Shown: positions 7,030-13,399 of the stretch, in pieces | How the letters are laid out: each line of letters starts with the position of its first letter | Numbering within the stretch: position 1 is the first letter of the stretch | Assembly (NCBI GenBank): GCA_937132145.1 | Contig: CAKZNY010000191.1 | Coordinates: forward strand, 1 to 16,251 | Direction of reading: 5' to 3' | Length of the DNA: 16,251 nt | DNA from: an uncultured Paracoccaceae bacterium | GTDB lineage: Bacteria; Pseudomonadota; Alphaproteobacteria; Rhodobacterales; Rhodobacteraceae | Notes under the pieces: generated by a model | Databases searched by the model: none | What the model saw: the letters and a program-made list of their open reading frames with translations, nothing else | Told to the model about the DNA's origin: nothing | Made by a program: the position numbers and the translations under genes

Positions 7030-7613
7030 TCGGCGGTATGTCTCCAATTGCGATCGGAGTGATCATCAGCGCCATAGTCGGATTCATTTATTTACAACGC
7101 GCAAAGTCGGGTGCCGGTAAAACCCCGAAGGAATTTCGCACCGAGATTCTTTTGTTCACCAGGCGTAACGAGGTTTACCGGCAAACTGTTGAAAACCGAG
7201 GCGGACTGATGTTGCCGGCTATTGGACCGTTTGGATTTGTCGAGAACCAGCTCTCAGTGATTGCGGCCCGCCAGGGTCGTATCTGGCGTAAATACCCATC
7301 AGCTGCACAAGTTGAGGCTGCCCGCCGTCGTTTCACGGTCTACGTCGTGCGCGAGAACGACCCGACGCCTCTCACATTGGGAGCCGGATTTCATGTCGGA
7401 TACCAACCCTCCCAGGTCGACACTCAAACACTGAGCGATCTTGAAGATCTAAATACCCGGGCAGCGGGGGCAATAGCGCGACAGGAAGGAAGTCACAAAG
7501 ATGCCTTTCAGAGTCGGATGGCGCTCGCCGCGGTATTAGCCGTAATCGGTACAGCGGTGATATGGGGCGCAATTATTGCGGTGGGGTTGTTGAAAGGAAT
7601 CGACGTATTTTGA
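7026..7613 (+). CDS. Membrane protein of the ATPase operon (two end helices)
   Basis: A 195-residue protein. Residues 5-24 are an N-terminal hydrophobic helix (SPIAIGVIISAIVGFIYLQR). The middle 130 residues are soluble and charged (about 30-160, including FVENQLSVIAARQGRIWRKY and RRRFTVYVVRENDPTPL). Residues about 165-195 form a C-terminal helix (MALAAVLAVIGTAVIWGAII) ending KGIDVF. The start overlaps the upstream stop (ATGA), and the stop overlaps the TTG of the next gene (TTGA). It has no recognised family. Location just upstream of a Zot-like ATPase, and pairing with a second membrane protein, suggest a platform or channel subunit. Confidence 0.78.
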   Translation: MIGGMSPIAIGVIISAIVGFIYLQRAKSGAGKTPKEFRTEILLFTRRNEVYRQTVENRGGLMLPAIGPFGFVENQLSVIAARQGRIWRKYPSAAQVEAARRRFTVYVVRENDPTPLTLGAGFHVGYQPSQVDTQTLSDLEDLNTRAAGAIARQEGSHKDAFQSRMALAAVLAVIGTAVIWGAIIAVGLLKGIDVF

Positions 7614-8353
7614 CAACGAAGACAAAAACGACCGGTGCCCGGCGAAACGGGCGTAATTTAGAGGCGGTTCCAGTAATCGAAGTGCCGATAATTACGTTTG
7701 CCGACGGCACTCCGGCAAAGCTGGCACCGGACACGAATCTAATCCCCTGGCCGCAATTTATTGCGAAATCGATTCGATCAAACCCGGGAGTCGGGTTTGT
7801 AATGTTTGGACTCGCCGCTGCTTTCGGTTCGATTGCCTTCATTTACACGAACAATGTCGCACCTGATTTTTCTTTAATGGCGACAGCCTGGGCTGTGGTT
7901 GCCGGAGTGCTGGTCGGCGCCCGGATCATCGACCCGCTCACAACCCGGCTGGTTATCGTGATTCACCCGGACGCCCACGGGGAGGCCCACATCGACTACC
8001 AGATGTGGGACCGGAAGCTCGAGGCAACATGGCCCGACATTCTTAAACTCACGATGGGTAAGAAACGGGTGATGTGGCTCGACGCAATGAACGACGATGG
8101 GATCCGGCCGTTCTATCCCTGGCTGGCACCAATACCGCAGCGCCACAAAGTCGGGTCGGTCGAGGTACTACCGGTAACAGGCGGGCGGGTGTTTCAGATC
8201 AAGGCAAAAATGGCAACTACCACGCGATTGCTGAAATACCGGGCGCCGGATCCTCGAGAGAAATTCCAGCAGGGAATGATCGCCGTCGTGATCGGTGTTT
8301 GTATCCTGGCGATGATTATGGCCGGGGGCCGGGTTGAGGATATGTTTAATTGA
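7610..8353 (+). CDS. Membrane protein preceding the Zot-like ATPase
   Basis: About 247 residues from TTG 7610, which overlaps the previous stop as TTGA. The frame is open further upstream to 7562, but that would overlap the previous gene by about 50 bases. After a basic, soluble N-terminus, two hydrophobic helices lie at roughly residues 60-80 (GVGFVMFGLAAAFGSIAFIY) and 88-108 (SLMATAWAVVAGVLVGARII). A soluble region of about 110 residues follows (IHPDAHGEAHIDYQMWDRKL onward), then a C-terminal helix (MIAVVIGVCILAMIMAGG). A likely ribosome site, GAAAGGA, lies 11 bases upstream. The family is unknown. With the preceding membrane protein it may anchor the cytoplasmic ATPase, as the membrane part of Zot/pI does in filamentous phages. 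That is inference. Confidence 0.78.
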   Translation: MTTKTKTTGARRNGRNLEAVPVIEVPIITFADGTPAKLAPDTNLIPWPQFIAKSIRSNPGVGFVMFGLAAAFGSIAFIYTNNVAPDFSLMATAWAVVAGVLVGARIIDPLTTRLVIVIHPDAHGEAHIDYQMWDRKLEATWPDILKLTMGKKRVMWLDAMNDDGIRPFYPWLAPIPQRHKVGSVEVLPVTGGRVFQIKAKMATTTRLLKYRAPDPREKFQQGMIAVVIGVCILAMIMAGGRVEDMFN

Positions 8354-9360
8354 CGACCTCTGTAACGGCCCCAGCGTCAAAAACGGCGGGCGAAGTCTGG
8401 ACGCCGCCGGATGCAACAAAGATCCCGGTCCGCAGCCAGTCCTATGTAATCGGCCTTTTCGGAAAAAAGGGATCCGGTAAGTCAATCGTAATGTGCTATT
8501 TCGGGCTTGACGCCATCGAACACGGCCGGCCGGTTTACTACTATCCGAGGGATTACGGCCTGGTCGGTGGGACACCGATGGAACCCGACGAGCTGGTAAG
8601 CATCCCTGAAAAGCTCGACGGCGCCACCGTCCTGATTGACGAGATCCAGGAACTTCTCTCGAAATACCGCACGAACACCCTGGCGTCGCAGAACCTTATG
8701 GCGATGTTCAGACAGGTGCGAAAGAGATCTTCGGACGTGATATTCACCTCGAACGATCACGGGAGTATTAATCACGGGGTTGTCGGGCAGACCGACATAC
8801 ATGGGTTTTGCACGTTCTACCAGGACCATCGGTGCGATAACCGTGAGTTCCACCTCAAATCATGTGACGACCTGGTGGTTACACAGTGGACCGACACGCA
8901 GGGCGCACACGGAACCATTCCGGACCGGAAGGATGGTCGCAAGCGATACCCGGCGATGCTGGCGAAGGTGAAGCGGTTTTACGGGTATTACAACACCGAG
9001 TCGATCGCAGATCCGGTAGATCTTTACAAAATATCCAAACGGACGATCCTCGCTTCCCAGGCCGAAGAAAAACTCGGAATGACATGGGCGGAATTCGATG
9101 ACTTGCTACGGAATGAAATCGTGCCGTCCCTGGTGTTCGCTGATAACCCTGTTACAACCATCGTTCCGGGCGGGTTTGTGCGCCTGCTGATGAGGGAGCG
9201 GAAGATCAACATTGATCCAACATCGCTGGGCGTGCGCCTGTCGAACTTGGGACTTACGAGAACACGAAACAAACATAATAATATCTACGCGCTCCCGCCG
9301 GCCGACCGGATGTTGGACTGGCAGGACGGGTTATGGAACGCCTCGGATCCCGACGCGTGA
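8350..9360 (+). CDS. Zot/FtsK-like P-loop ATPase
   Basis: A 336-residue cytoplasmic ATPase. The Walker A motif is GKKGSGKS (residues 38-45). The Walker B is VLIDEIQE (94-101). A polar sensor-like TSND (133-136) follows MFRQVRKRSSDVIF, the same order as in Zot/pI proteins and other HerA/FtsK-type packaging ATPases. A pair of Cys/His-rich steps (HGFCTFYQDHRCD) lies near 151-163. The C-terminal 60 residues (FVRLLMRERKINIDP, then LGVRLSNLGLTRTR, ending YALPP) look like a winged-helix domain. Unlike filamentous-phage pI, it has no membrane helix; the two upstream membrane proteins may supply one. The TTG start overlaps the previous stop (TTGA), with GAGG ten bases upstream. It probably powers genome packaging or particle extrusion. 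The ATPase class is secure, the exact role is not. Confidence 0.9.
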   Translation: MTTSVTAPASKTAGEVWTPPDATKIPVRSQSYVIGLFGKKGSGKSIVMCYFGLDAIEHGRPVYYYPRDYGLVGGTPMEPDELVSIPEKLDGATVLIDEIQELLSKYRTNTLASQNLMAMFRQVRKRSSDVIFTSNDHGSINHGVVGQTDIHGFCTFYQDHRCDNREFHLKSCDDLVVTQWTDTQGAHGTIPDRKDGRKRYPAMLAKVKRFYGYYNTESIADPVDLYKISKRTILASQAEEKLGMTWAEFDDLLRNEIVPSLVFADNPVTTIVPGGFVRLLMRERKINIDPTSLGVRLSNLGLTRTRNKHNNIYALPPADRMLDWQDGLWNASDPDA

Positions 9361-10469
9361 TCAACCGGGCAGTTGTCCTGGGTATCGTCCTGGCGATCGG
9401 AACGTTCACATCGGGCTGGATCGTCGCTGATTCCGTGCTGATGGGCTGGGCTGGATGGCTGGTCTACAAACGGCAGATATCGATTCCCTGGTGGCTGACC
9501 GTGCTGGCCGGCACGGTCACACTTTCCGCAGTCCTGGGGTCAGATCGCGGCACGACGCTCTATATGGCCGGCCATATCCTGCTATTGGGAATCGTTGGGA
9601 TCCATGTGCACCGGTCGGGTGTCCGGCCAGGCGACATAGCGATCGGAATGGTTATCGGCCTTGTGGCTCAAACAGCGGGCCTATTGGCGGCCTGGTCGGT
9701 GTATCGACCCAGCGGGTTCGCGCTCAACGCCTCACAGCTCGGGCAAACCGGACTAGCCGTGTTAATGGTCACTCCCCGATTTGGAGGGTTGGCCGGCATC
9801 GCAACCGCGGCGATAACGATCGGGGTGTCCCAGTCCCGGGCGGCAGTTGCGGCCGGCGCATTGTTTACCGCGGCATCATTCCGTAGGGATCGGTGGCTTG
9901 CGTTCCTGGTGGTTGGTAGTGTGTTTTTTCTCGCAGCTGTATCCCAGGGACCAAATACACTGGCCAGGCTGGGGATCTCGACTGATACCAGCTCGGGCCT
10001 GGTCCATACCGACCAGATCGAAGGGACCATATCGACACGCCTCGATTTGATATTCACCGCCGGAGATCCAGGTCGGGCGGCGGTGGTGGCCGATGCCGCA
10101 CGGAATAACGTGGACCCGCCAGAATTACGTGCCCCCAGGCTCACACCGACCGGCTACGGCCTGGGCGCGTACGTCCAGGGGACCGGATTGCAACGGCCGC
10201 ACAATATCCCGGTCCTGATGGCCTTTGAAATGGGGCTGTTGACCCTGGGGCCCCTTTTGGTCCTCGCGTGGGCTGTGTGGCGACGCTATATCCCGATTCC
10301 GGTGATTGTGGGCTGGATTGGACTCTGGATGATCGTTGAGGAACCGACCGCCAGGCTCGAGGGGCATTTTCTGATCGCCGCGGTGATTATCGGTTCTCTC
10401 GCCCTTGCCCGAGAGCCCGCCAGGCGGTCAACGGCCAGGCCAGGCCGTAGAGTGCTCGGATTGCGCTGA
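9333..10469 (+). CDS. O-antigen ligase/polymerase-like membrane protein
   Basis: A 378-residue polytopic membrane protein with about ten hydrophobic helices. The signature of the Wzy/WaaL (O-antigen ligase) superfamily is visible: SQSRAAVAAG (166-175), R236 in STRLDL, then PTGYGLGAYVQ (272-282), followed by PHN (289-291) and a helix beginning MAFEMGLLTLGPLLVL. These are the conserved Arg and the G-x-G...HN...E-G elements of the large periplasmic loop and the next helix. Family members transfer or polymerise lipid-linked glycans at the outer face of the inner membrane. Here it is the last gene of a viral assembly operon. ATG 9333 has AGGA six bases upstream. GTG 9357, in frame and overlapping the ATPase stop as GTGA, is an equally attractive start. 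The 3' end overlaps the convergent gene at 10387-10608. Confidence 0.82.
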   Translation: MERLGSRRVINRAVVLGIVLAIGTFTSGWIVADSVLMGWAGWLVYKRQISIPWWLTVLAGTVTLSAVLGSDRGTTLYMAGHILLLGIVGIHVHRSGVRPGDIAIGMVIGLVAQTAGLLAAWSVYRPSGFALNASQLGQTGLAVLMVTPRFGGLAGIATAAITIGVSQSRAAVAAGALFTAASFRRDRWLAFLVVGSVFFLAAVSQGPNTLARLGISTDTSSGLVHTDQIEGTISTRLDLIFTAGDPGRAAVVADAARNNVDPPELRAPRLTPTGYGLGAYVQGTGLQRPHNIPVLMAFEMGLLTLGPLLVLAWAVWRRYIPIPVIVGWIGLWMIVEEPTARLEGHFLIAAVIIGSLALAREPARRSTARPGRRVLGLR

Positions 10470-10608
10470 TGTTCATCGCGTTCGCCGCGAGTTCGGGGCG
10501 GTCCATAGTGAACTGCATTACCTGGGCGTCGACGTACTCCCGGAAGTGTCGCATCGTGAGCCAGCCCGCCGCATACCAGGCAACCAGGAATAGAAATATG
10601 TAAATCAC
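10387..10608 (-). CDS. 73-residue single-helix membrane protein
   Basis: GTG 10608 overlaps the TGA of the recombinase gene as GTGA, with GGAG eight bases upstream, so I prefer it to the longer frame open to 10692. The peptide begins with a membrane helix (residues 1-21, IYIFLFLVAWYAAGWLTMRH), then a polar segment (FREYVDAQVMQFTMDRPELA), a mildly hydrophobic stretch (ALYGLAWPLTAWRAL) and a basic end, GQGRENR. It is the last gene of the leftward regulatory operon. Its final 83 bases overlap the end of the O-antigen-ligase-like gene on the other strand. Function unknown. Confidence 0.65.
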   Translation of the reverse strand: MIYIFLFLVAWYAAGWLTMRHFREYVDAQVMQFTMDRPELAANAMNISAIRALYGLAWPLTAWRALGQGRENR

Positions 10609-11246
10609 GGCACTCGCTCCATAAACCCGCCCGGGTCGCTCACCAACTGCAAATAGATCATTGTTGTTTGTAGGTTCGAATGACCGAGCCAATGAGATAC
10701 AACGTTGATCGGAACGCCGTTCATTAGCCAGTACCGAGCCGCTGAGTGCCGCAGGGTGTGAGTGCCGCAGGGTTTACCGTCTGGGATCGCTCCGATGGCG
10801 TAGCAGCTTTTGAGAGATTCTTTATACCATTGCCACGCCCTTTGCCTGGTCACACCTACCATTGCTTCAGTAGCGCCGATTTTCCACATTCCGAGAACTG
10901 CTGAGAGTGCGGCGTTCAGCTCGAAGTGAATCGGAACGATCCGATCTTTTTTGCCTTTACCCTGGCGAACCTTGATTTCAGGAGTTTGGGCGTTCAGGTG
11001 AACATCGGCCGGTGTTACGTGGATCGCCTCACTCACCCGGAGGCCAGCTCGCCACTGCAGCAACATGCAAAGCCGGGCGCGAGGGTTGGGCGCAAGCTGC
11101 ATCAGGGAACCGACTTCATCCGGTTCTAAAAACTCAGGTAGTTTCTTGCCTTTACTTTTCGTTCCGGGCTTTTGTAAAGCTGGGGGCTGGGTTTTATACA
11201 AACCTTTACCGCCCCGCCTACGTACGACAGCGTTTGATTGGGGCAA
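10605..11246 (-). CDS. Short tyrosine recombinase / integrase
   Basis: A 213-residue tyrosine-recombinase catalytic domain. The active-site set is complete: Arg70 (AGLRVSE), Lys99/100 in the beta-hairpin (RQGKGKKDRIVPI), His163 and Arg166 (THTLRHSAA), His189 (HWLGHSNLQTT) and the nucleophile Tyr198 (MIYLQL). Only about 35 basic residues precede the catalytic domain, so the usual N-terminal arm and core-binding SAM-like domain are missing. The TTG start has AAGG eight bases upstream. Such enzymes integrate or excise elements, or resolve genome multimers. The gene is downstream of the HTH/zinc-ribbon genes and coupled to a small membrane protein. It is the only recognisable DNA-processing enzyme in the window, so it is either a trimmed integrase or a Xer-like resolvase. 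Confidence 0.9.
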   Translation of the reverse strand: MPQSNAVVRRRGGKGLYKTQPPALQKPGTKSKGKKLPEFLEPDEVGSLMQLAPNPRARLCMLLQWRAGLRVSEAIHVTPADVHLNAQTPEIKVRQGKGKKDRIVPIHFELNAALSAVLGMWKIGATEAMVGVTRQRAWQWYKESLKSCYAIGAIPDGKPCGTHTLRHSAARYWLMNGVPINVVSHWLGHSNLQTTMIYLQLVSDPGGFMERVP

Positions 11247-11284
11247 TAGTTTTACCTTTCCGAGTCTTGTGTCAAAGTATGAAT

Positions 11285-11587
11285 TTACCGTTTTGTGTTA
11301 TCCTTACAAATAGAGCCGTGAGGCTCTTTGGTGAGCGACCTGGGTTTTCTTTGCCGAGAGACCAGGTCGTTCGGTTTAAGTTCGTGCCCGCTCCCGCAGG
11401 CGATCGCAGATACGTCCACCAGGTATTCCCTGGTGTCGATGTGTTTGAACGCATCAACACCGTCCCAGGTACCCATATACATGTAACGGCCGGCGTAGTT
11501 CTCTGCGCCTGGGGTGTCAGATAGCCGGCCACTAGCGATCGCCTCATCGAACACCGTTTCGGGATCTTTAAATGTTGGTTCAGGCAT
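11285..11587 (-). CDS. Unknown 100-residue protein
   Basis: A small soluble protein with no family I recognise. The N-terminal 60 residues look folded and acidic (PEPTFKDPETVFDEAIASG, YAGRYMYMGTWDGVDAFKHI, DTREYLVDV). The last 30 are basic (LVSRQRKPRSLTKE onward), a layout often seen in small phage regulators. It begins 16 bases after the stop of a CX4C-type miniprotein and lies 38 bases before the recombinase gene. There is no strong ribosome site before the ATG (ACGGTAAACCC). Another minus-strand frame across this region is open to 11763 but has a less protein-like composition. Confidence 0.62.
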   Translation of the reverse strand: MPEPTFKDPETVFDEAIASGRLSDTPGAENYAGRYMYMGTWDGVDAFKHIDTREYLVDVSAIACGSGHELKPNDLVSRQRKPRSLTKEPHGSICKDNTKR

Positions 11588-11602
11588 GGGTTTACCGTTT
11601 CG

Positions 11603-11824
11603 TTAAAGACCCGGCAGCTCGAGCCAGAGGTTTCGACCTCTGCGCGGTTGGTTGTGCCAGTGATTTGTGCAGAACGGCCAATATTTATGGACCGGCGCAA
11701 TTTGAGTGGTGCAGCGGGGTTCGGCGCACCTGTACCAGTACGGCGGCGCCTGGCCCTGGGCAACTGGTGCGTGTGGATCCTCGATTCGATCCGTTTCGAT
11801 AATCATTCCTGTTCGTCGAACCAT
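11603..11824 (-). CDS. Small zinc-finger protein (CX4C...CX2H type), copy 2
   Basis: A 73-residue protein with RCAEPRC followed 15 residues later by FCTNHWHNQ, giving a C-X4-C...C-X2-H set of candidate zinc ligands. The tail is basic (RRGRNLW). The ATG shares its A with the TGA of the gene at 11824-12027 (TGATG), so both reading frames are supported. Its neighbour has the same ligand spacing (KCTSGSC...ACERH), so the pair probably arose by duplication and diverged. Such miniproteins are common in viral early operons as DNA-binding or host-takeover factors. The specific role is unknown. Confidence 0.7.
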   Translation of the reverse strand: MVRRTGMIIETDRIEDPHAPVAQGQAPPYWYRCAEPRCTTQIAPVHKYWPFCTNHWHNQPRRGRNLWLELPGL

Positions 11825-12027
11825 CAGGTGGCCAGCCCGTTCGACTCAGTGATATGTTTCAGCTCGAGAGCATGTCGTTCACACGCGTTGGTCGAGTGTT
11901 CGAGACTCCACAGCGAGATTCGAAGAACGAACACGGAATCTTTATCGCAGGATCCCGACGTGCATTTCATGCCCAAATTTTTTGGGTGATCAGCGTTCAC
12001 AATGACCACGGTGATTGGTGAATTCAT
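11824..12027 (-). CDS. Small zinc-finger protein (CX4C...CX2H type), copy 1
   Basis: A 67-residue protein with MKCTSGSCDKDS and, about 22 residues later, NACERHALEL: C-X4-C...C-X2-H candidate zinc ligands. The N-terminus (SPITVVIVNADHPK) is beta-like. The start overlaps the stop of the HTH/zinc-ribbon gene (ATGA) and the stop overlaps the next start (TGATG), so it is embedded in a translationally coupled chain. It is a likely paralogue of the next gene by ligand spacing. No further function can be assigned. Confidence 0.7.
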   Translation of the reverse strand: MNSPITVVIVNADHPKNLGMKCTSGSCDKDSVFVLRISLWSLEHSTNACERHALELKHITESNGLAT

Positions 12028-12476
12028 CCGATCGTCCGATCGGGGCGCACTACTTCCAACTCATGCCCCCCAAATTCCCAGCCGCAATTCCTGCAGTGAA
12101 GTGAGTTCCAGGTCTCGGAGATCGAATCAAGCTCGACAGCACCGGTTTTGCAATGCGGGCAGGAGTTGTAATAGGTGCGGGGTTCATAACGAACCCGTGG
12201 AGTGGGTTTACGATTGCCCAGCTCCACCTCGAATTCGTCATACAGCCTGAGAGCCCGCGGGTGGTTCTGGATTACTCGATGAACGGTTCGCCTCGAAATC
12301 CTGTGGTCCCTGGCAATTTCCTTACTGGAAACACCTTTGGTTCGCATTGCAACGATTTTCGAATTCCTCTCGAGGGCCCGGAATGTTCTTATCGTCGCCT
12401 TTGGTGCGTACTCGGCCAGGTCAAACGCCGTTTCGTTTTCCCCTGGTTCACGATAGAATTGTTCTTGTAGAGCCAC
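12024..12476 (-). CDS. HTH plus zinc-ribbon DNA-binding protein
   Basis: A 150-residue predicted DNA-binding protein. Residues about 38-70 form a resolvase-type helix-turn-helix (RNSKIVAMRTKGVSSKEIA, then RISRRTVHRVIQNH). Residues about 111-137 form a zinc ribbon (CPHCKTG...LHCRNCGWEFGG, two CX2C knuckles). It is probably a transcription regulator or recombination accessory factor. The start is a GTG with AAAAGGGA nine bases upstream. That ribosome site lies within a 17-base sequence repeated exactly at 13431-13447. The stop overlaps the ATG of the next gene. It sits in the middle of the regulatory operon. Confidence 0.8.
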   Translation of the reverse strand: MALQEQFYREPGENETAFDLAEYAPKATIRTFRALERNSKIVAMRTKGVSSKEIARDHRISRRTVHRVIQNHPRALRLYDEFEVELGNRKPTPRVRYEPRTYYNSCPHCKTGAVELDSISETWNSLHCRNCGWEFGGHELEVVRPDRTIG

Positions 12477-12477
12477 G

Positions 12478-12494
12478 AATTAGTCCCTTTTGGT
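12478..12494. repeat. 17-bp direct repeat, copy A (at a ribosome site)
   Basis: GAATTAGTCCCTTTTGG, identical to 13431-13447. On the minus strand this copy supplies the AAAAGGGA ribosome site of the HTH/zinc-ribbon gene. The other copy lies within the right arm of a hairpin 940 bases away. Confidence 0.85.
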
Positions 12495-12507
12495 TTTGCG
12501 TAAGCGC

Positions 12508-12843
12508 TCACCGATCTCTTAGTTGGTGGGCGCTTTTCATTTCTGATTGATCTGCGTCGTAGTCACGCACTTGTTTGATTTTTTTTGAAACAGTCGTGAA
12601 ATGAATCCCGTACTGCTCGCCGATCCGTTTCAGGGTGTAGCCCCTATCTTTGAGATTCGCCATATCTCGATTCCTGGCGTATTTAGGCAGAGGCAATCGG
12701 TAATCTCCATTTCTCAGCCTTGTTCGTTGCACCGAACCAATCATTCCGATGCCGGGAGTAATCGTTCCGCTGACAACGTGTGGATTAGGGCTTTTAGTTT
12801 CTTCCGATATTTCTTGTTCACCTGGGTTTTCATCCAGCGCCAA
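12508..12843 (-). CDS. HTH DNA-binding protein with GTxxPGxGMxGSVxR motif
   Basis: A 111-residue frame. The C-terminal half is a helix-turn-helix (ARNRDMANLKDRGYTLKRI, then YGIHFTTVSKKIKQV), close in pattern to the HTH at 12024-12476. The segment GTITPGIGMIGSVQR precedes it and is repeated upstream at 13028-13072 with mostly synonymous changes, which supports translation of this frame from before ATG 12744. That ATG, however, overlaps the upstream stop as ATGA and is the alternative start, giving a 78-residue protein lacking the first part of the motif. TTG 12843 has no clear ribosome site. The function is presumably regulation within the early operon. Confidence 0.65.
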   Translation of the reverse strand: MALDENPGEQEISEETKSPNPHVVSGTITPGIGMIGSVQRTRLRNGDYRLPLPKYARNRDMANLKDRGYTLKRIGEQYGIHFTTVSKKIKQVRDYDADQSEMKSAHQLRDR

Positions 12844-13013
12844 TAGCTGACCGAATAGCTGGTATCACCGCGACCGATGAACTTAAGAAAGCCGCCGCAG
12901 ATGGCGCAGGTCGCGGTGATGTGCGGACCAGATCGGAAAATTTTTGGTAGCCCGAAATAAGTACATTTCAGGCACGTTATTTTGGTGACTCCTGTGAACA
13001 CAGTAATTCCCAA
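12741..13013 (-). CDS. Zinc-ribbon protein
   Basis: A 90-residue protein with two CX2C knuckles, ITCLKC and ATCAICGG, separated by 17 residues: a zinc ribbon. A basic helical tail follows (YWRWMKTQVNKKYRKKLKAL). The TTG start at 13013 has AAGGGA five bases upstream. Its end overlaps the HTH gene downstream, either by about 100 bases if that gene begins at 12843 or as a four-base ATGA junction at 12744. It is a likely nucleic-acid-binding member of the regulatory operon. Upstream sequence carries a degraded copy of the neighbouring gene's motif. Confidence 0.65.
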   Translation of the reverse strand: MGITVFTGVTKITCLKCTYFGLPKIFRSGPHITATCAICGGFLKFIGRGDTSYSVSYWRWMKTQVNKKYRKKLKALIHTLSAERLLPASE

Positions 13014-13093
13014 CTAAATCCCTTAACCCGATGCACCGACCCAACCATTCCGAAGCCAGGAATAGTTGTGCCGCCGCATCGGCAGGATGGCAG
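12977..13093 (-). pseudogene. Start-less remnant carrying a GTxxPGxGMxGSVxR copy
   Basis: The frame between a TGA and the TAA at 12977 reads CRCGGTTIPGFGMVGSVHRV and then about 15 more residues. It has no ATG, GTG or TTG near its start (only a CTG at 13093). GTTIPGFGMVGSVHR aligns with GTITPGIGMIGSVQR of the 12508-12843 protein, and most base differences are synonymous in this frame, so both copies were once under protein-level selection. The leading CxCGG looks like half of a zinc ribbon. It is best read as the truncated end of a duplicated zinc-ribbon/HTH gene. Use of a CTG start cannot be excluded. Confidence 0.45.
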
Positions 13094-13109
13094 TCAGTCC
13101 CGATGATTG

Positions 13110-13268
13110 TTATGAGGCGTTATAAAAATCAGGATTGCTGACATTCCTTTTTTTTGTTCCGATACGGATTCCGACGATGCCAAATGCACTACATAGGATT
13201 CCGTGACTTGGCATGAGGCGGCGCAAAAATGGTGAAAAGATCCCTTTCCTAGCAAGTAGTAAATTCAT
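13110..13268 (-). CDS. Possible 52-residue ORF upstream of the zinc-ribbon gene
   Basis: ATG 13268 opens 52 codons, basic and mildly hydrophobic (ARKGIFSPFLRRLMPSHG). It contains CSAFGIVGIRIGTKKRN, a faint echo of the GxGMxGSVxR motif found twice downstream. There is no ribosome site, and the base composition is more AT-rich than the neighbours. It may be a decayed third copy of the module or not coding at all. Confidence 0.25.
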   Translation of the reverse strand: MNLLLARKGIFSPFLRRLMPSHGILCSAFGIVGIRIGTKKRNVSNPDFYNAS

Positions 13269-13399
13269 ATCCGCACTAGCTCGAGGGGCCTACCGACCAA
13301 TTTCGAACCGTCACACGCTCGCTTATGTGAGAGCCGGGCGGTTTAGCTCCCAACTCAACTGCTACTAGCTGGCGATGCCAACTGTTCTATTACCGCGAG
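13269..13399. other. Non-coding stretch with inverted repeats
   Basis: I see no gene here. It contains TCACA-N10-TGTGA at 13311-13330, nested with GCTC...GAGC (13317-13334), both operator-like or weak hairpins. With the flanking hairpin at 13400-13437 this is the longest gene-poor part of the window. It is therefore a place to look for an attachment site, an origin or a small RNA, none of which I can demonstrate. Confidence 0.4.

Noticed and set aside
11247..11275. Perfect TTGACA (11275-11270, minus strand) as a promoter for the recombinase
   Set aside because: The only -10-like hexamer at proper spacing (AAACTA) abuts the TTG start, so transcription would begin inside the gene, which has a good ribosome site that would be lost. 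Unlike P1 and P2 it does not match TACACT.
13290..13330. tRNA-like TTCGAAC at 13302-13308, suggesting a tRNA attachment site
   Set aside because: The flanking bases do not form a T-stem, and no acceptor or anticodon arm could be paired around it.
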